The notes beneath the pieces are model-generated. The model had not been told where the DNA came from and made no database searches. It was given only the letters and a program-made list of their open reading frames with translations. Positions 30,594 through 41,874 of a stretch of 64,000 nt of DNA are shown here, in pieces; within the stretch, counting starts at the first letter, position 1, and every line of letters begins with the position of its first letter. Both the position numbers and the translations under genes were made by a program. The stretch is from Pelagibacteraceae bacterium AG-426-G09 (lineage in GTDB: Bacteria > Pseudomonadota > Alphaproteobacteria > Pelagibacterales > Pelagibacteraceae): the NCBI GenBank assembly GCA_003210075.1, contig QCNR01000004.1, positions 18,475-82,474 on the forward strand. Direction: 5' to 3'.

Positions 30594-31743
30594 GTATTTT
30601 AAATGTTTCATTTTTTACTTGTTCTACTGCAGGCTGATCTAAAGGATTAATTTTTAATAAATTAGATAACAAAATTACCTCTAGTGTAAAAAAACAAAAA
30701 AGCTTACCCAATGTTTCTTCATCTCTTTTTTTAATAAAAAAAGATCTAAATGGTATTTTTTTATTTTTAAATATGTTTTCAGTAGCAACACGTTGGGCAT
30801 TTAATATATCAAAAGCTCTTTTGTTTTTTAAAAATTTAAAATTACTTCCTAAAGCTTGTTTGTTAAACTTTAAAGTATTTGAATCCTTGACTATAAATAA
30901 TGTAAAAAAATTTGATTTAAAGCCATCCAAATATAATTGAAGTACACTATGATTATCTTTTGGCATTGAGGAAATTATTGGAAGTATTCCTTTTGATTTT
31001 TTGCCCAAACTTTCAGAGACTAGTTGCTGATACCATTTAAACAAATCTTCAGAATTTGGATCATAATTTAAAATTATTGAATTAAATTTTCCTTTTTTTA
31101 TAAAATTAAATGTACTTAAAACGTTATGAGTCAATTGTTGTAAAAAATTTTTTTTTATAATTAAATTGTTATACTGTTTAAATTTACTTTCATCTAAACC
31201 CATGAGTTGCGAGGGCAACATTCCTACTTCTGACAAAACTGAAAATCTTCCACCTATAAAGTTTTTATGTTCTATTACTTCAGACTTAAGCTTTTCAGCT
31301 AAATTTTGTAAGTAATTGTTTGTTTTTTCTGTGATAAAAATATTTTTATTTGTTTTGTGATAAATAGCACTAAAGTTTGAGGCGGTTTCCAAAGTATTTC
31401 CTGACTTAGAAATTATTATATTTAATACTTTTTTTTTGCTTTTATTTTTTAAATTAAGATTGTCAAAAAAAACTAATTTTTTTTTTATCTTATTCGTTAA
31501 AAAATTATATATTGCTTTTGCACCCAAACAAGATCCACCCATTCCTATAATATTAATATCCTTGAACTTCTTATATTTATTTATAAATTTTTGGTTATAG
31601 CTATATTTATAATTTTTTTTAAAGCTGATTAAAAATTTTGGCCAAATTTCAGTATCAATTTTTTTTAAATATTTTATTAATTTTGTTTTATCTTTAAATT
31701 TAATTTTCTGATCAAAATTTACTAAAGTTATATTTTTGTCCAT
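30583..31743 (-). CDS. pgi: Glucose-6-phosphate isomerase (short form)
   Basis: A 386-residue SIS-domain isomerase interconverting glucose-6-phosphate and fructose-6-phosphate. Substrate-site stretches are GMGGSCLGAKA, IISKSGNTLETASNF (phosphate loop), GGRFSVLSEVG, and the C-terminal DQPAVEQVK with the catalytic lysine. It is about 150 residues shorter than the E. coli enzyme, like several other compact bacterial forms. It begins 1 nt overlapping the lipoprotein gene. Confidence 0.92.
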   Translation of the reverse strand: MDKNITLVNFDQKIKFKDKTKLIKYLKKIDTEIWPKFLISFKKNYKYSYNQKFINKYKKFKDINIIGMGGSCLGAKAIYNFLTNKIKKKLVFFDNLNLKNKSKKKVLNIIISKSGNTLETASNFSAIYHKTNKNIFITEKTNNYLQNLAEKLKSEVIEHKNFIGGRFSVLSEVGMLPSQLMGLDESKFKQYNNLIIKKNFLQQLTHNVLSTFNFIKKGKFNSIILNYDPNSEDLFKWYQQLVSESLGKKSKGILPIISSMPKDNHSVLQLYLDGFKSNFFTLFIVKDSNTLKFNKQALGSNFKFLKNKRAFDILNAQRVATENIFKNKKIPFRSFFIKKRDEETLGKLFCFFTLEVILLSNLLKINPLDQPAVEQVKNETFKILKY

Positions 31744-32033
31744 TATTGTTCTATTTTTTTAATTATAGATTCTTGGAGCGTTCCGCTAGATGTTGTTACT
31801 GAATTTGTTTTAGTTTTTTGTTGTGATTTTAATTTTTTTTCAAAATTAAAGTCATCGTTATTTGATTGTGCCTCTCCTTTTGGTGTAGGTAAATCGTCAA
31901 TATCGGGCGGCATTACAAGGGGATTTTTCTTTTCAATTAAAAATTCGTCTGCTTTATCAGATCGTTTTACATTACCTGTGCATGCAGATATAAAAAAAAA
32001 TAATACTAAGATTATTATAAAGTTATTTTTCAT
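31743..32033 (-). CDS. DUF3035-type lipoprotein (BamF-like position)
   Basis: A 96-residue lipoprotein with a lipoprotein signal peptide and lipobox ISAC (cysteine 18), followed by a low-complexity chain with DEFLIEKKNPLVMPPDIDDLP. This phrase and the location right after lspA match the alphaproteobacterial DUF3035 family, sometimes annotated as an outer-membrane assembly (BamF) subunit. It is fitting that the substrate lies beside the signal peptidase that would process it, overlapping by 11 nt. Confidence 0.75.
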   Translation of the reverse strand: MKNNFIIILVLFFFISACTGNVKRSDKADEFLIEKKNPLVMPPDIDDLPTPKGEAQSNNDDFNFEKKLKSQQKTKTNSVTTSSGTLQESIIKKIEQ

Positions 32034-32502
32034 TTTTTTTTTTGAATATTTCTAAAAATATTAATGTAAATATTCCAATTGTTATAAATATATCAGCAAC
32101 ATTGAAAACAAACCAGTGATAACCATTATAATTTAGATCAATAAAATCTGGTACTGCTGAATAATTAACTCTATCGTATAAGTTGCCAAAAGAACCGCCT
32201 AAAATCATTGAAAAAAAAATTTTTTGTGTTTTGTCTGCAATAAATAATAAATAAATTATTACTAAATTTACTGTTAAGATTAAAGTTGTAATAATATTGT
32301 ATGTTATTGCGTTATCGAGTTGGAATAGACCAAAACCTATTCCTGAATTCCAAACTAATATAATATTTAAGAATGGATTAATTGAAATATCAAATATTTC
32401 ATTACTTTGAGCTATATTTAAAACATAAATTTTAGAAATTCTGTCTAAAAAAAAAATAAAAAAAATTATTAAAAAATTTAAAATAAATTCTTTTTTTATC
32501 AT
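32023..32502 (-). CDS. lspA: Lipoprotein signal peptidase
   Basis: A 159-residue inner-membrane aspartyl protease that cleaves lipoprotein signal peptides at the lipobox cysteine. It has four membrane helices. The catalytic aspartates are D119 (AVPDFID) and D137 (FNVADIF), and the GGSFGNLYDR box is conserved. It lies 15 bp after ileS, the widespread ileS-lspA arrangement. Confidence 0.96.
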   Translation of the reverse strand: MIKKEFILNFLIIFFIFFLDRISKIYVLNIAQSNEIFDISINPFLNIILVWNSGIGFGLFQLDNAITYNIITTLILTVNLVIIYLLFIADKTQKIFFSMILGGSFGNLYDRVNYSAVPDFIDLNYNGYHWFVFNVADIFITIGIFTLIFLEIFKKKNEK

Positions 32503-32517
32503 ATTGTTAAATATAAA

Positions 32518-35241
32518 TTATCCATGTCTCTCACATTTACCTTTTCTTATTTTCCAGCAAACATTACATTTATTTCCTTCTGCCTTATAGGTTTCTACAT
32601 AAATTTCCTCATTTAAAGCATTATCAAGCAAAACTTCTGCTCCGGACGTAATACAAAGTTCAGAAAAATCAAAATCTTTAGCAATATTATATAAATCTTT
32701 ATTAAGTTTAATTATAATATTTGCTTCTAAACTTGACCCTATTAACTTATCTGCTCTTTTACTTTCAATACTTATATTTGCTATATCTCTTACTTTTTTT
32801 AATTTTTCCCATTTTTCATATAAAATTTTGTTTTTCCAATTTTCAGGTGTTTTAATAAATTTTTTTAAGTGAATACTATCATTACTATTTTTACTTACTA
32901 ATGAATAGATTTCCTCAGTTGTAAAAGAAAGAATTGGAGCAAACCATTTAAGCAAGCAATCTAAAAGCACATTCAATAATGTAATACAGTTTTTTCTTTT
33001 TTCAGAATTTATATTGTCACAATAAAGAGTATCTTTTCTTATGTCGAAATAAAATGCTGAAAGATCTACTGTGCAAAAATTTAATAATTCTTTATATAAA
33101 TTATGAAATGTATAATTATTAAAATTTTTGTGAAAATTTTCATTTAAAATAGATAACTTGTGGAGCATATATTGCTCTAATTCTGGAAGTTTATTTATAT
33201 CAATTTGGTTAAAACTTTGTTCTGAAAATTTATCATTAAGATTTCCTAATATATATCTGAAAGTGTTTCTTATTTTTCTATATGCTTCAGCATGTTGCTC
33301 AAGTATTGAATAATCAATTCTAAGGTCTTCTGCGTAATTTGAAGCTGCAACCCAAACTCTTAAAATATCTGCTCCATATTTTTTTAAAATTTCTTCAGGA
33401 GCAATTACATTTCCTAAAGATTTTGACATTTTAAGACCTTTTCCATCAACTACAAATCCATGTGATAAAATTGATTCAAAAGGTGCTTTGCCTCTAGTGC
33501 CACAAGATTCTAATAAAGATGAATGAAACCATCCTCTATGTTGATCTGAACCTTCTAAATACATTGATGCTGGCCACTTAAGATCCTCTCTTTTTTCTAA
33601 TACGAAAGAGTGTGTTGATCCACTATCAAACCAAACCTCTACAATATCTTTAGATTGAACATAATCCTCTGATTTGTATTTCTCTCCTAAAAATCTCTGA
33701 AAGTCATCTGAAAACCAACAATCTGAACCTTCTTTTTCATAAATCTTTGCGATATTTTCAAATACTTCATCATCTATTAAAACTTTATTATCTTTTTTTG
33801 AAACAAAAATTGGTAGCGGAACACCCCAAACTCTTTGTCTAGAAACACACCAATCAGGCCTTGTTTCAATCATAGATTTAATTCTTTCTTTGCCCTTGCT
33901 TGGATAAAATTTTGTTTCGTCAAGTGCTTTTAGTGCTAATTTTCTTAAACCATGGCTTTCCATAGAAATAAACCACTGCTGGGTAGCTCTATGAACTAAA
34001 GGTGCCTTTGATCTCCATGAATGTGGATATGAATGTTTTAATTTTCCATTTGCAAGTAATCTTTTCATCTCTTTCAACTTTTCGATCACTATTGGATTTG
34101 CTTTAAAAATATGAGTTCCCTCAAATTCTAAAATATGTTTTGTATATCTACCATCATCATCAACGGTCTCTAACGCTTTAATACCGTTGTTTATACATAA
34201 ATTGAAATCATCAGGACCATGGCTTGGAGCACAATGGACAAAACCGGTTCCTTGCTCTGTAGTAACAAATCTTGCTTCTAACATTGGAACATCATAATCA
34301 TAACCAATATCAAAAAAAGGATGATTGCAAACTACCCCTTTAAAAATTTTTCCAGGTAATTCTTTAAGTATTTTATATTTTTCAATTTTACATTCATTGA
34401 TAAAAGATTCTAAAAGATCTTTAGCTACTACAACTTTATTTTTATAAAAATCATTATCATCTTCTAATTCTATTACTAAATATTTTAAGCTTTCATTATA
34501 AGCTAAAGCTTTATTTGCTGGAATAGTCCATGGGGTAGTTGTCCAAATAACAATTTGGCAACCCTCTAAATCTTTTACATCTGTTTTTTTAATTATAAAG
34601 GATACATAAATCGTATCAGAAGTGTGGTCCATATACTCAACCTCTGCATCTGATAATGCGGTTTTCTCTACAGTTGACCATAAAACAGGTTTGTAACCTT
34701 TATAAAGACTTCCTTCTTTTAGAAATTTTCCAAGCTCTCTTACAATCTGTGCCTCTGCATCAAAACTCATTGTGGAATAATAGTTTTCCCAATCTCCAAT
34801 TACACCTAGCCTCTTAAATTGATCTTTGTGCACCTTAATCCACTTATTTGCAAAATCTCTGCATTCTTTTCTAAATTCAACTACAGGAACTTCATTTTTA
34901 TTTTTTTTATTTTTTTTATATTGCTCCTCTATTTTCCACTCTATTGGTAGACCATGGCAGTCCCAACCTGGAACATATACGGAGTCTTTATTATCCATTT
35001 GATGAAATTTAGTTATTATATCTTTAAGAATTTTATTTAAAGCTGTGCCCATATGAATATTGCCATTTGCATAAGGTGGACCATCGTGTAAAATAAATTT
35101 TTCATTACCCTTGCTATCGTTTCTTAAATTTTCATATAAATTGATCTTATCCCAAAAATTAATGAGCTCAGGTTCCTTTAAAGGCAAATTCGCCTTCATA
35201 GAAAATGCAGTTTTTGGGAGATTCAGGTTTTCTTTGCTCAT
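32518..35241 (-). CDS. ileS: Isoleucyl-tRNA synthetase
   Basis: A 907-residue class I synthetase charging tRNA-Ile. The HIGH motif is HMGT (63-66) after PPYANGNI, and KMSKS is at 604-608. An editing domain with WTTTPWT is present. The C-terminal zinc ribbon is cut short: it reads CNVCWKIRKGKCERHG and stops, with histidine where the fourth cysteine usually is. It is flanked by ribF and lspA, the classic ribF-ileS-lspA cluster. Confidence 0.97.
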   Translation of the reverse strand: MSKENLNLPKTAFSMKANLPLKEPELINFWDKINLYENLRNDSKGNEKFILHDGPPYANGNIHMGTALNKILKDIITKFHQMDNKDSVYVPGWDCHGLPIEWKIEEQYKKNKKNKNEVPVVEFRKECRDFANKWIKVHKDQFKRLGVIGDWENYYSTMSFDAEAQIVRELGKFLKEGSLYKGYKPVLWSTVEKTALSDAEVEYMDHTSDTIYVSFIIKKTDVKDLEGCQIVIWTTTPWTIPANKALAYNESLKYLVIELEDDNDFYKNKVVVAKDLLESFINECKIEKYKILKELPGKIFKGVVCNHPFFDIGYDYDVPMLEARFVTTEQGTGFVHCAPSHGPDDFNLCINNGIKALETVDDDGRYTKHILEFEGTHIFKANPIVIEKLKEMKRLLANGKLKHSYPHSWRSKAPLVHRATQQWFISMESHGLRKLALKALDETKFYPSKGKERIKSMIETRPDWCVSRQRVWGVPLPIFVSKKDNKVLIDDEVFENIAKIYEKEGSDCWFSDDFQRFLGEKYKSEDYVQSKDIVEVWFDSGSTHSFVLEKREDLKWPASMYLEGSDQHRGWFHSSLLESCGTRGKAPFESILSHGFVVDGKGLKMSKSLGNVIAPEEILKKYGADILRVWVAASNYAEDLRIDYSILEQHAEAYRKIRNTFRYILGNLNDKFSEQSFNQIDINKLPELEQYMLHKLSILNENFHKNFNNYTFHNLYKELLNFCTVDLSAFYFDIRKDTLYCDNINSEKRKNCITLLNVLLDCLLKWFAPILSFTTEEIYSLVSKNSNDSIHLKKFIKTPENWKNKILYEKWEKLKKVRDIANISIESKRADKLIGSSLEANIIIKLNKDLYNIAKDFDFSELCITSGAEVLLDNALNEEIYVETYKAEGNKCNVCWKIRKGKCERHG

Positions 35242-35244
35242 GAT

Positions 35245-36168
35245 TTAATTCAAACTTTTATTCGCAACTTTGATATCTTTTTTAATTTGATTTGTCAGCT
35301 CTTTAATACTTTTAAACTTTTTTTCAGGTCTAATAAACTTAATAAATTCAACTTTTATTTTTTGATTATATATTTTTTGGTTAAAATTAAATAAATTAAC
35401 TTCTAATAATATTTTTTTTTGATTAAAAGTAGGTCGATAACCTAAGTTTGCTATTCCATTTATTTTTTTATTTCTTCTATCAAGTTTTACCCTCACAGAA
35501 TAAACTCCTGGTTTAGCAATTATATATTCTCCAATATCAATATTACATGTTGCAAAACCAATTTTGCTACCAACTTTTCTACCTTTTTCTACAGTGCCTT
35601 CAATTTCCCAATTTCGGCTTAAATATTTGTTTGCTTTAGATAAATTTCCATTCGATAAAAGCTTTCTAATTAATGTTGAAGAAACTAATTTATTATTTTT
35701 TTTTAATGGAGAGGGTATAATTAGTTTATAATTACATTTATTTTCATAAAATTTGAGTAAATTTACATCACCTTCTCTTTTATTGCCAAATTTAAAGTTA
35801 TTGCTTACAAAAAGAAATTTGGCTCTGATTAATTTATTCAAACAATGTTGAACAAAAAATTCAGCTTTAATCTTCGAAAACTTTTTAGAAAATTTTTGAT
35901 CAATTACAAAATCAACTTTCTGCATTTTAAGTTGATTTATTTTTTGAGAAATATTCATTAATTTAAAATTCTTTAAATTTTTATTAAAAAACATTTTTGG
36001 CATAGGATTAAATGTAATAACCCCAATTTTTTTTTTATATTTTTTTTTGAATTCATTTGCTCTTTTAAACAGTTTTTGATGTCCTATATGTAACCCATCG
36101 AAATTTCCAATAAGTATAATTGAATTAAAATATTTATAAGGGATGTTAAAATTTTTAAAAACTTCCAT
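35245..36168 (-). CDS. ribF: Bifunctional riboflavin kinase/FMN adenylyltransferase
   Basis: A 307-residue enzyme that converts riboflavin to FMN and FAD. The N-terminal nucleotidyltransferase domain has GNFDGLHIGHQKLF (about 22-35) and VSSTLIRKLLSNG. The C-terminal kinase domain has EGTVEKGRKVGSKIGFATCNI and LGYRPTF. It sits 3 bp upstream of ileS. FAD supply serves the flavoenzymes in this window, including crtI and xdhA. Confidence 0.95.
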   Translation of the reverse strand: MEVFKNFNIPYKYFNSIILIGNFDGLHIGHQKLFKRANEFKKKYKKKIGVITFNPMPKMFFNKNLKNFKLMNISQKINQLKMQKVDFVIDQKFSKKFSKIKAEFFVQHCLNKLIRAKFLFVSNNFKFGNKREGDVNLLKFYENKCNYKLIIPSPLKKNNKLVSSTLIRKLLSNGNLSKANKYLSRNWEIEGTVEKGRKVGSKIGFATCNIDIGEYIIAKPGVYSVRVKLDRRNKKINGIANLGYRPTFNQKKILLEVNLFNFNQKIYNQKIKVEFIKFIRPEKKFKSIKELTNQIKKDIKVANKSLN

Positions 36169-36171
36169 TTT

Positions 36172-36984
36172 TTACCATTTTAAATTTTGTTGAATATAAT
36201 CTACATCAACTTGATGCTTTTCGAAAAGTTTATTTAATTGATTTTTATCTTCATTCTTATGAATACCATTTAAAATTAGTAGAGAATGAAAATTTTGTAT
36301 ATTCGCTCCCCTTATATCGGTATTTAAGTTATCTCCAATACATAAAACTTTTTTGTTTTTTATATTTGAAGATTTTTGATAAACTAATGGATATGGTTTT
36401 CCAAAATATTTAACTATACCTCCAATTTCTTCGAATACTTTGGCAATTGATCCAGCGCAATATTCTCTAACATCTCCTCTATCAACAATTAAATCTGGGT
36501 TAGTACAAACCATTTCCTTATTTTTAAAAGGAAATAAAAAATTCTTATAAAATTCAATATCGTCAATTTCATCAAATAAACCTGTGCAAAGCAAATAGTC
36601 TGCCTCTTCAGCTCGTTTTTGCTTTAATGATATAAAATTTTTAAATAATCCAATATCATTAGTTGAACCTAAATGAAAAAATTTGAGATCCTTTTTTTCT
36701 GTGCTCAAATAATTTAGAGAACATTGTCCTGAAGTGTAAACCTTCAGGCTCTTTTTATCATCTAATCCTAATTTTTTTAAAAACCTAATAACATCCGAGT
36801 TTGGTCTGGGAGCATTAGTAAGTAATACATATTCTTTTCCTAAATTGTCTAATTCAGATAAAACATCAATTGCATCACTATTTAAAGCTATACCATTATG
36901 GATAACTCCCCATATATCTATAAAAAATAGGTCAAAGTCATTCGCTACTTTTTTGAACCCTTTATCAGATAAATTAATAGCCAT
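36172..36984 (-). CDS. HAD-superfamily class IIA hydrolase
   Basis: A 270-residue HAD phosphatase of the NagD-like class IIA. The nucleophile region is FFIDIWGVIHNG, motif II is LTNAPRPN, and motif IV is CIGDNLNTDIRGAN. This matches the alphaproteobacterial subgroup (TIGR01459). The substrate is unknown, probably a small phosphorylated metabolite. It is 3 bp upstream of ribF and divergent from groES. Confidence 0.88.
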   Translation of the reverse strand: MAINLSDKGFKKVANDFDLFFIDIWGVIHNGIALNSDAIDVLSELDNLGKEYVLLTNAPRPNSDVIRFLKKLGLDDKKSLKVYTSGQCSLNYLSTEKKDLKFFHLGSTNDIGLFKNFISLKQKRAEEADYLLCTGLFDEIDDIEFYKNFLFPFKNKEMVCTNPDLIVDRGDVREYCAGSIAKVFEEIGGIVKYFGKPYPLVYQKSSNIKNKKVLCIGDNLNTDIRGANIQNFHSLLILNGIHKNEDKNQLNKLFEKHQVDVDYIQQNLKW

Positions 36985-37042
36985 TTTTTTAAAGTTACTT
37001 AAAAAAGCTATATATTCTTTGATTTTTTAAAGCAATAACCAT

Positions 37043-37067
37043 CTTGAAAATGTCCAGCACTATATTT
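37043..37067 (+). promoter_or_regulatory. Heat-shock (sigma-32 type) promoter of groESL
   Basis: CTTGAAA (37043-37049) is followed after 10 nt by CTATATTT (from 37060), resembling the RpoH-type -35 CTTGAAA and an alphaproteobacterial -10. It is 31 bp before the groES start codon. The same CTTGAAAAT box lies upstream of hsp20 at 52222. Confidence 0.65.
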
Positions 37068-37097
37068 ATATGTCCTCACATATTTATAGGAGAATTT

Positions 37098-37391
37098 ATG
37101 AAGTTTAAACCTTTACATGATAGAGTGCTAATAGAAGTTCTAGATAACCTTGAAAAAACTTCTGGAGGCATCATCATTCCAGATTCAGCTCAAGAAAAAC
37201 CACAAGAAGGCAAAGTAGTTGCCGTAGGCGGAGGTGCCAAAACTGAAGATGGTAAAACTATTCCAATGGATGTTAAAGTTGGAGATAAAGTTCTATTTGG
37301 CAAATGGTCAGGAACTGAAATTAAAATCGATGGTAAAGAATATAGCATAATGAAAGAGTCAGACATTATGGGTATTTCAACAGGTAAATAA
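37098..37391 (+). CDS. groES: Co-chaperonin GroES
   Basis: A 97-residue cap of the GroEL folding chamber. I start at the ATG at 37098, giving the family N-terminus [13 protein letters not shown]. The open frame runs back to 37044, but that start would lie inside the -35 box of the promoter, so it would not be transcribed. The mobile loop ([19 protein letters not shown] region) and the [19 protein letters not shown] stretch are intact. A ribosome binding site AGGAG (37088-37092) precedes it, and groEL follows 25 bp later. Confidence 0.97.
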   Translation: MKFKPLHDRVLIEVLDNLEKTSGGIIIPDSAQEKPQEGKVVAVGGGAKTEDGKTIPMDVKVGDKVLFGKWSGTEIKIDGKEYSIMKESDIMGISTGK

Positions 37392-37401
37392 TTTAAAGTA
37401 A

Positions 37402-39072
<1,671 letters not shown>

Positions 39073-39100
39073 TCCCAAATTTTTACACAAAATAAATTTA

Positions 39101-39131
39101 AAAAACCCCCACGTGTTGGGGGTTTTTTTTT
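39101..39131 (+). terminator. Rho-independent terminator of groESL
   Basis: CCCCCA and TGGGGG pair around a 5-nt loop, preceded by an A-run and followed by nine T residues. It is a textbook intrinsic terminator 33 bp after the groEL stop. Because of the A and T runs it could also act on the convergent minus-strand gene. Confidence 0.93.
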
Positions 39132-39139
39132 ATACTAAA

Positions 39140-39790
39140 TTAACTGTTAAAAACCTTATCTACCAGATAAAGCCCTAAAGCAACGGCAGGCCCTATTCCA
39201 AATGCAAACAATAGAGTTCCAATTCCAACTGTACCACCTAAATACCACCCAACAGAAACAACACTAATTTCAATAAATGCTCTTACAGCAGCAATTGGTA
39301 AATTTGATACTTTTTGCAAACCAATCATAAGACCATCTCTTGGGCCTGGTCCTAAATTTGCAACCAAATATATTCCGCCACCTATACCAACTGTGAGTAC
39401 AGCAACTACTGCTAAAATTATTTGTGAAATATAGCTTTCGGGAGAAGGAACAAAATTAATACACAAATCAATCATTCCAGCTATAATTAATGCATTTAAT
39501 ATTGTACCCATGCCTGGTTTTTGTTTTAATGGTATCCACATTATTAAAACAACTACACTAATAATAAATGTTATAACTCCAATAGAATAATTTACATTTA
39601 AAGAAATACCTTGAGCAAGAACACTCCACGGGGAAGCTCCACTTAAGGAAACAATCAGCAAGCCCTCACCCAATCCAAAAAGTGTTAGACCAAAGCACAA
39701 AAAGAAAAAGGTTGAAATCTTTGGCTTAAAATTAAATGGATATTTTGAGCTCCAACTAGTTTTAGGAATTTTTTTTATTGATAAAAACAT
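39140..39790 (-). CDS. YczE/YitT-type membrane protein
   Basis: A 216-residue membrane protein with five to six helices. Conserved phrases are FGLGEGLLIVSLSGASPWSVLAQG near the start and NLGPGPRDGLMIGLQ in the second half, both typical of the YczE/YyaS family. Its function is unknown; transport is possible. It converges on groEL with the shared terminator between them. Confidence 0.82.
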   Translation of the reverse strand: MFLSIKKIPKTSWSSKYPFNFKPKISTFFFLCFGLTLFGLGEGLLIVSLSGASPWSVLAQGISLNVNYSIGVITFIISVVVLIMWIPLKQKPGMGTILNALIIAGMIDLCINFVPSPESYISQIILAVVAVLTVGIGGGIYLVANLGPGPRDGLMIGLQKVSNLPIAAVRAFIEISVVSVGWYLGGTVGIGTLLFAFGIGPAVALGLYLVDKVFNS

Positions 39791-39844
39791 AAAATAATAA
39801 TTTCTTATATATCTTATAATAAATAATTAATATAAAATTTAAGA

Positions 39845-40540
39845 ATGAAAATTAAATTTCACTCTATTGTTTTAGCATTAATTATTTCAATTTGTACATT
39901 TTCAAATTTATATTCACACACAGGCCATTATAAAAACCTAAAGTTAATAGAAATGGATATTTATAGAAACGGTGAAATAATTGGATACAGTAATTATTTT
40001 TTTAAAAGCTATGAAGATATTTTTGAGGTTACTAATGAAACTCAATTTGAAGTAAAAATAGCTGGAATAAAATTATTTTTTATAAAAAGCATAAGTAAAG
40101 AGAGTTACCAAAATGATCAATTGATAGAATTTAAATCTGAAACCATGCAAAATGATAAAAAAAAATTTGTAAATTTAAAATATGACAAATTAAATGATAA
40201 TTTTAATATTATAGGTTCATCCTATGAGGGGATTGCTGATAAAGAAAATATAGTAGGAAATTGGTGGAATCATAAAATACTAACTACTAATAGTCAAATC
40301 AGTCCTTTGTCGGGGAGTGTAAAAGAACAAGAAGTAATATTTATCTCAAAAGAAACCCTAAAGATTGGCGATAAAAGTTTTGAGGTTGATCATTTTAAAT
40401 TAAAATCTACTGATGAAGAACTAGAAGAGGATAAGAAATTAGATTTTGATATTTGGCTCGATAGCAAAAAAAATATTATTATAAAAGTTGAATATAATAG
40501 ACTTGGTAAGTGGCAGTATATTCTAAAAAATGTTGAATAA
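39845..40540 (+). CDS. Secreted protein, DUF6134-like
   Basis: A 231-residue protein with a signal peptide (about 1-24, MKIKFHSIVLALIISICTF then SNLYS). The mature part is beta-rich (for example IEMDIYRNGEIIGYSNYFF, FEVDHFKLKS and FDIWLDSKKNIIIKVEY), suggesting a periplasmic lipid-binding-like beta fold such as DUF6134. I do not assign a function. It converges on pmbA with 9 bp between. Confidence 0.72.
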   Translation: MKIKFHSIVLALIISICTFSNLYSHTGHYKNLKLIEMDIYRNGEIIGYSNYFFKSYEDIFEVTNETQFEVKIAGIKLFFIKSISKESYQNDQLIEFKSETMQNDKKKFVNLKYDKLNDNFNIIGSSYEGIADKENIVGNWWNHKILTTNSQISPLSGSVKEQEVIFISKETLKIGDKSFEVDHFKLKSTDEELEEDKKLDFDIWLDSKKNIIIKVEYNRLGKWQYILKNVE

Positions 40541-40549
40541 AGTTTATAA

Positions 40550-41869
40550 TTATTTACCAGCAACAGTAATATCTTCTATTAATATTGAAGGTGAATTTGT
40601 TGAATAATTAAACTGCAAATCATTTGCCAAAATAATTCTTTTAAACATATCATTCAAATTCCCAGCAATTGTTACCTCACTCACTGGATATGCAAACTCT
40701 CCATTTTCTATCATCATGCCTGCTGCCCCTACTGAGTAGTCTCCAGTAACAATGTTTGTTCCATGACCTATTGTTTCAGTAATATAAAATATTTTTTTAT
40801 TTGAATTCATTAAATCTTTTAAATTCCTATCTCCATTTTCAAAATATAAATTGGTTGTTCCTCCACTTCTTCCGTTTGAAGATAAGTTTAATTTCCTTCC
40901 ATAATAAGTATCAATTAAATAATCGTTTAATACTCCATTTTTAACTAAAGATAAGTTTTGAATTTGAACGCCTTCATTATCAAAATATTTCGATCCATTT
41001 CCTCTTTCAATGTCACTTCTATCAATAATATTAATGTTTTCTGAAAAGATTTTTTTGTTTAATTTATCTTTAAGAAAAGATGTTCCTCTATAAATTGATG
41101 AACCTGTTATTGCATTACTAAAATAGTTTAAGAAATTTTTTGCAATTCTTTTATCAAATATTACAGTAAATTTCCCACTATTTATTTTTTGAGGTTTTAG
41201 TTTTCTAATTGCAAAATTTGCAGCATTTGATCCTAATTCTACTGGTTTAAGTAAATTTTCAAAATGTCTTTTAGAAGTATACTCATAATCTCTTTCCATA
41301 TTCCCGTTGCTTTTTGAAACAACTTCACAATAGGCAGTAAAATTGGATGTTTTATAACCATTTTTAAATCCTTTGCTATTTCCTAATATCACCTCAGTTT
41401 TACTTTCAGAGAATGATGAACCATTAGTATTAACAATTTCTGGATTTTTAAACGCAACTTCTTCAGCCTCTTTTAAATATTCAATTTTTTTACTATTTTC
41501 AATGTGAGTATCATCTAACAAATCTAATTCTTTAGAGCTTTTAAAAAATAATTCTTTATCTGGTAGAGAGTTAAAATCATCATCTGGTGTAATTTTTGCT
41601 GCATCTATGCATCTAACAATTAATTTTTCTAAGTTTTCCTTATTTAAATTAGAGGATGATACTGATGTCCTTTTTTTATTAATGTATGCGGTTAGAGATA
41701 ATCCAATATTTTCTGCCCTATCTGACTCGTCTAGTTTTTTATTTCTAAAGCTTACTGTTTCTGATGTATTTTTTATTAGAGCAACCTCAACATCAGTTGC
41801 GCCACTTTGTTTAGCTTTTGATATACATTGATCGACGATATCACCTAAATTATTATTATATTCTAACAT
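40550..41869 (-). CDS. pmbA: Metalloprotease-like protein TldE/PmbA
   Basis: A 439-residue member of the TldD/PmbA family that lacks the HExxxH zinc motif of its partner. It matches PmbA in NIGLSLTAYINKKRTSVSSSN near the start and in GTNIVTGDYSVGAAGMMIENGE and YPVSEVTIAGNL near the end. TldD and TldE form a heterodimeric protease acting on unfolded or modified peptides, such as microcin and CcdA-type substrates in enterobacteria. It follows tldD by 5 bp. Confidence 0.92.
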   Translation of the reverse strand: MLEYNNNLGDIVDQCISKAKQSGATDVEVALIKNTSETVSFRNKKLDESDRAENIGLSLTAYINKKRTSVSSSNLNKENLEKLIVRCIDAAKITPDDDFNSLPDKELFFKSSKELDLLDDTHIENSKKIEYLKEAEEVAFKNPEIVNTNGSSFSESKTEVILGNSKGFKNGYKTSNFTAYCEVVSKSNGNMERDYEYTSKRHFENLLKPVELGSNAANFAIRKLKPQKINSGKFTVIFDKRIAKNFLNYFSNAITGSSIYRGTSFLKDKLNKKIFSENINIIDRSDIERGNGSKYFDNEGVQIQNLSLVKNGVLNDYLIDTYYGRKLNLSSNGRSGGTTNLYFENGDRNLKDLMNSNKKIFYITETIGHGTNIVTGDYSVGAAGMMIENGEFAYPVSEVTIAGNLNDMFKRIILANDLQFNYSTNSPSILIEDITVAGK

Positions 41870-41874
41870 TTAAT

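Noticed and set aside
37073..37091. Possible RNA thermometer at groES (UCCU with AGGA)
   Set aside because: Only four base pairs with an 11-nt loop, starting about at the expected transcript start; too weak to support.
37044..37097. Longer groES reading frame adding 18 residues
   Set aside because: It begins inside the CTTGAAA promoter box and lacks the family start [10 protein letters not shown], which occurs at 37098 after a good ribosome site.
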